Both the position numbers and the translations under genes were made by a program. The notes below the pieces were generated by a model. It made no database searches and was not told the DNA's origin. It worked only from the letters and a program-made list of their open reading frames with translations. A DNA stretch of 14,966 nt from an uncultured Clostridia bacterium (GTDB lineage: Bacteria; Bacillota; Clostridia; TANB77; CAG-508): the NCBI GenBank assembly GCA_949118805.1, contig CASAUJ010000033.1, forward strand, positions 1 through 14,966. The letters run 5' to 3'. This document shows positions 14,754 through 14,966 of the stretch, one piece after another. How positions within the stretch are numbered: the first letter of the stretch is position 1; every line of letters starts with the position of its first letter.

Positions 14754-14966
14754 GGATGGTTTCATTGTTGCAAGGTATAACTATGTGACAATGAAAGCAT
14801 TAGAACGAGATCAAGAATTAGAAAAATCAGCAAAAGAAGGAAAAGAAAAAACAAGAAGAATTGTAGAAGAGATTCTGGAAAAAATAAAAACAAAACAAGA
14901 AGTGACAAGAAAAAACGTTTTGAATTATTTAGAAGAAAATTATAATGAACGAGATAATGAAGATTG
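14746..14966 (+). CDS. Continuation of the frameshifted gene, running off the window
   Basis: In the +1 frame relative to the preceding gene, an open frame runs from the codon after the last stop (TGA 14707-14709) to the window end. It reads LDKDGFIVARYNYVTMKALE and continues with long Lys/Glu-rich helices (EKTRRIVEEILEKI, NVLNYLEENYNE). Skipping the A at 14745 joins the two parts as GNYIYR-LDKDGFIVARYNY, a natural beta hairpin. Internal starts at GTG 14785 or ATG 14791 lack a good ribosome binding site, so a separate gene is less likely. Either a mutation, a sequence error or programmed +1 frameshifting could explain it. Confidence 0.5.

Noticed and set aside
1..14966. CRISPR arrays, tRNA or rRNA genes, insertion sequences
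   Set aside because: No regularly spaced direct repeats, no tRNA-like cloverleaf with GTTC and CCA signals, and no transposase-like frame were seen on either strand.

Overview
The window is AT-rich (about 27 to 33% GC in most genes). It uses TGA as a normal stop and has strong AGGAGG ribosome binding sites and sigma-A type promoters. Its gene families (a G5/3D cell-wall protein, a WG-repeat membrane protein, AcpS, RpoB with a long acidic tail) are typical of Gram-positive Bacillota, most likely class Clostridia and plausibly an uncultured gut lineage. This is inference from style and gene content, not a database match.

Layout. Bases 2-55 hold the last 18 codons of a plus-strand gene. A small minus-strand zinc-ribbon gene (75-260) follows, and its 3' end encodes part of its own terminator. 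A plus-strand operon (453-4505) carries a WG-repeat membrane protein, an unrecognised tail-anchored protein, AcpS and a TatD-family hydrolase. It converges on a minus-strand unit, lemA-htpX, which ends inside the tatD reading frame. Across a 300-bp divergent promoter region lies a monocistronic G5/3D cell-wall protein (6320-7252) with its own promoter and terminator. Next are exodeoxyribonuclease III and an AI-2E family transporter (7391-9356), then a small membrane-anchored protein of unlike base composition (9475-9804) with an RBS-sequestering leader. A 16-bp bidirectional terminator separates this from a minus-strand small-multidrug-export-like gene. Divergent from that is rpoB, behind a leader of about 190 nt. 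Downstream of rpoB is a short gene resembling a winged-helix protein that appears interrupted by a one-base frameshift and runs off the window.

How it fits together. Most of the window is ordinary chromosomal housekeeping: lipid carrier activation, DNA repair, membrane proteolysis, wall remodelling and transcription. The least ordinary part is the rpoB locus. Here rpoB is not directly preceded by rplJL. It has its own promoter and a leader that combines a 25-codon upstream ORF, mutually exclusive stems and a U7 tract, which looks like an attenuator. It is followed at 29 bp by an unrecognised helix-rich gene. Secondary points of interest are a hairpin with a GTGTGCCTGTCCC loop that forms a C-terminal extension of exodeoxyribonuclease III, and the compositionally foreign small membrane protein.
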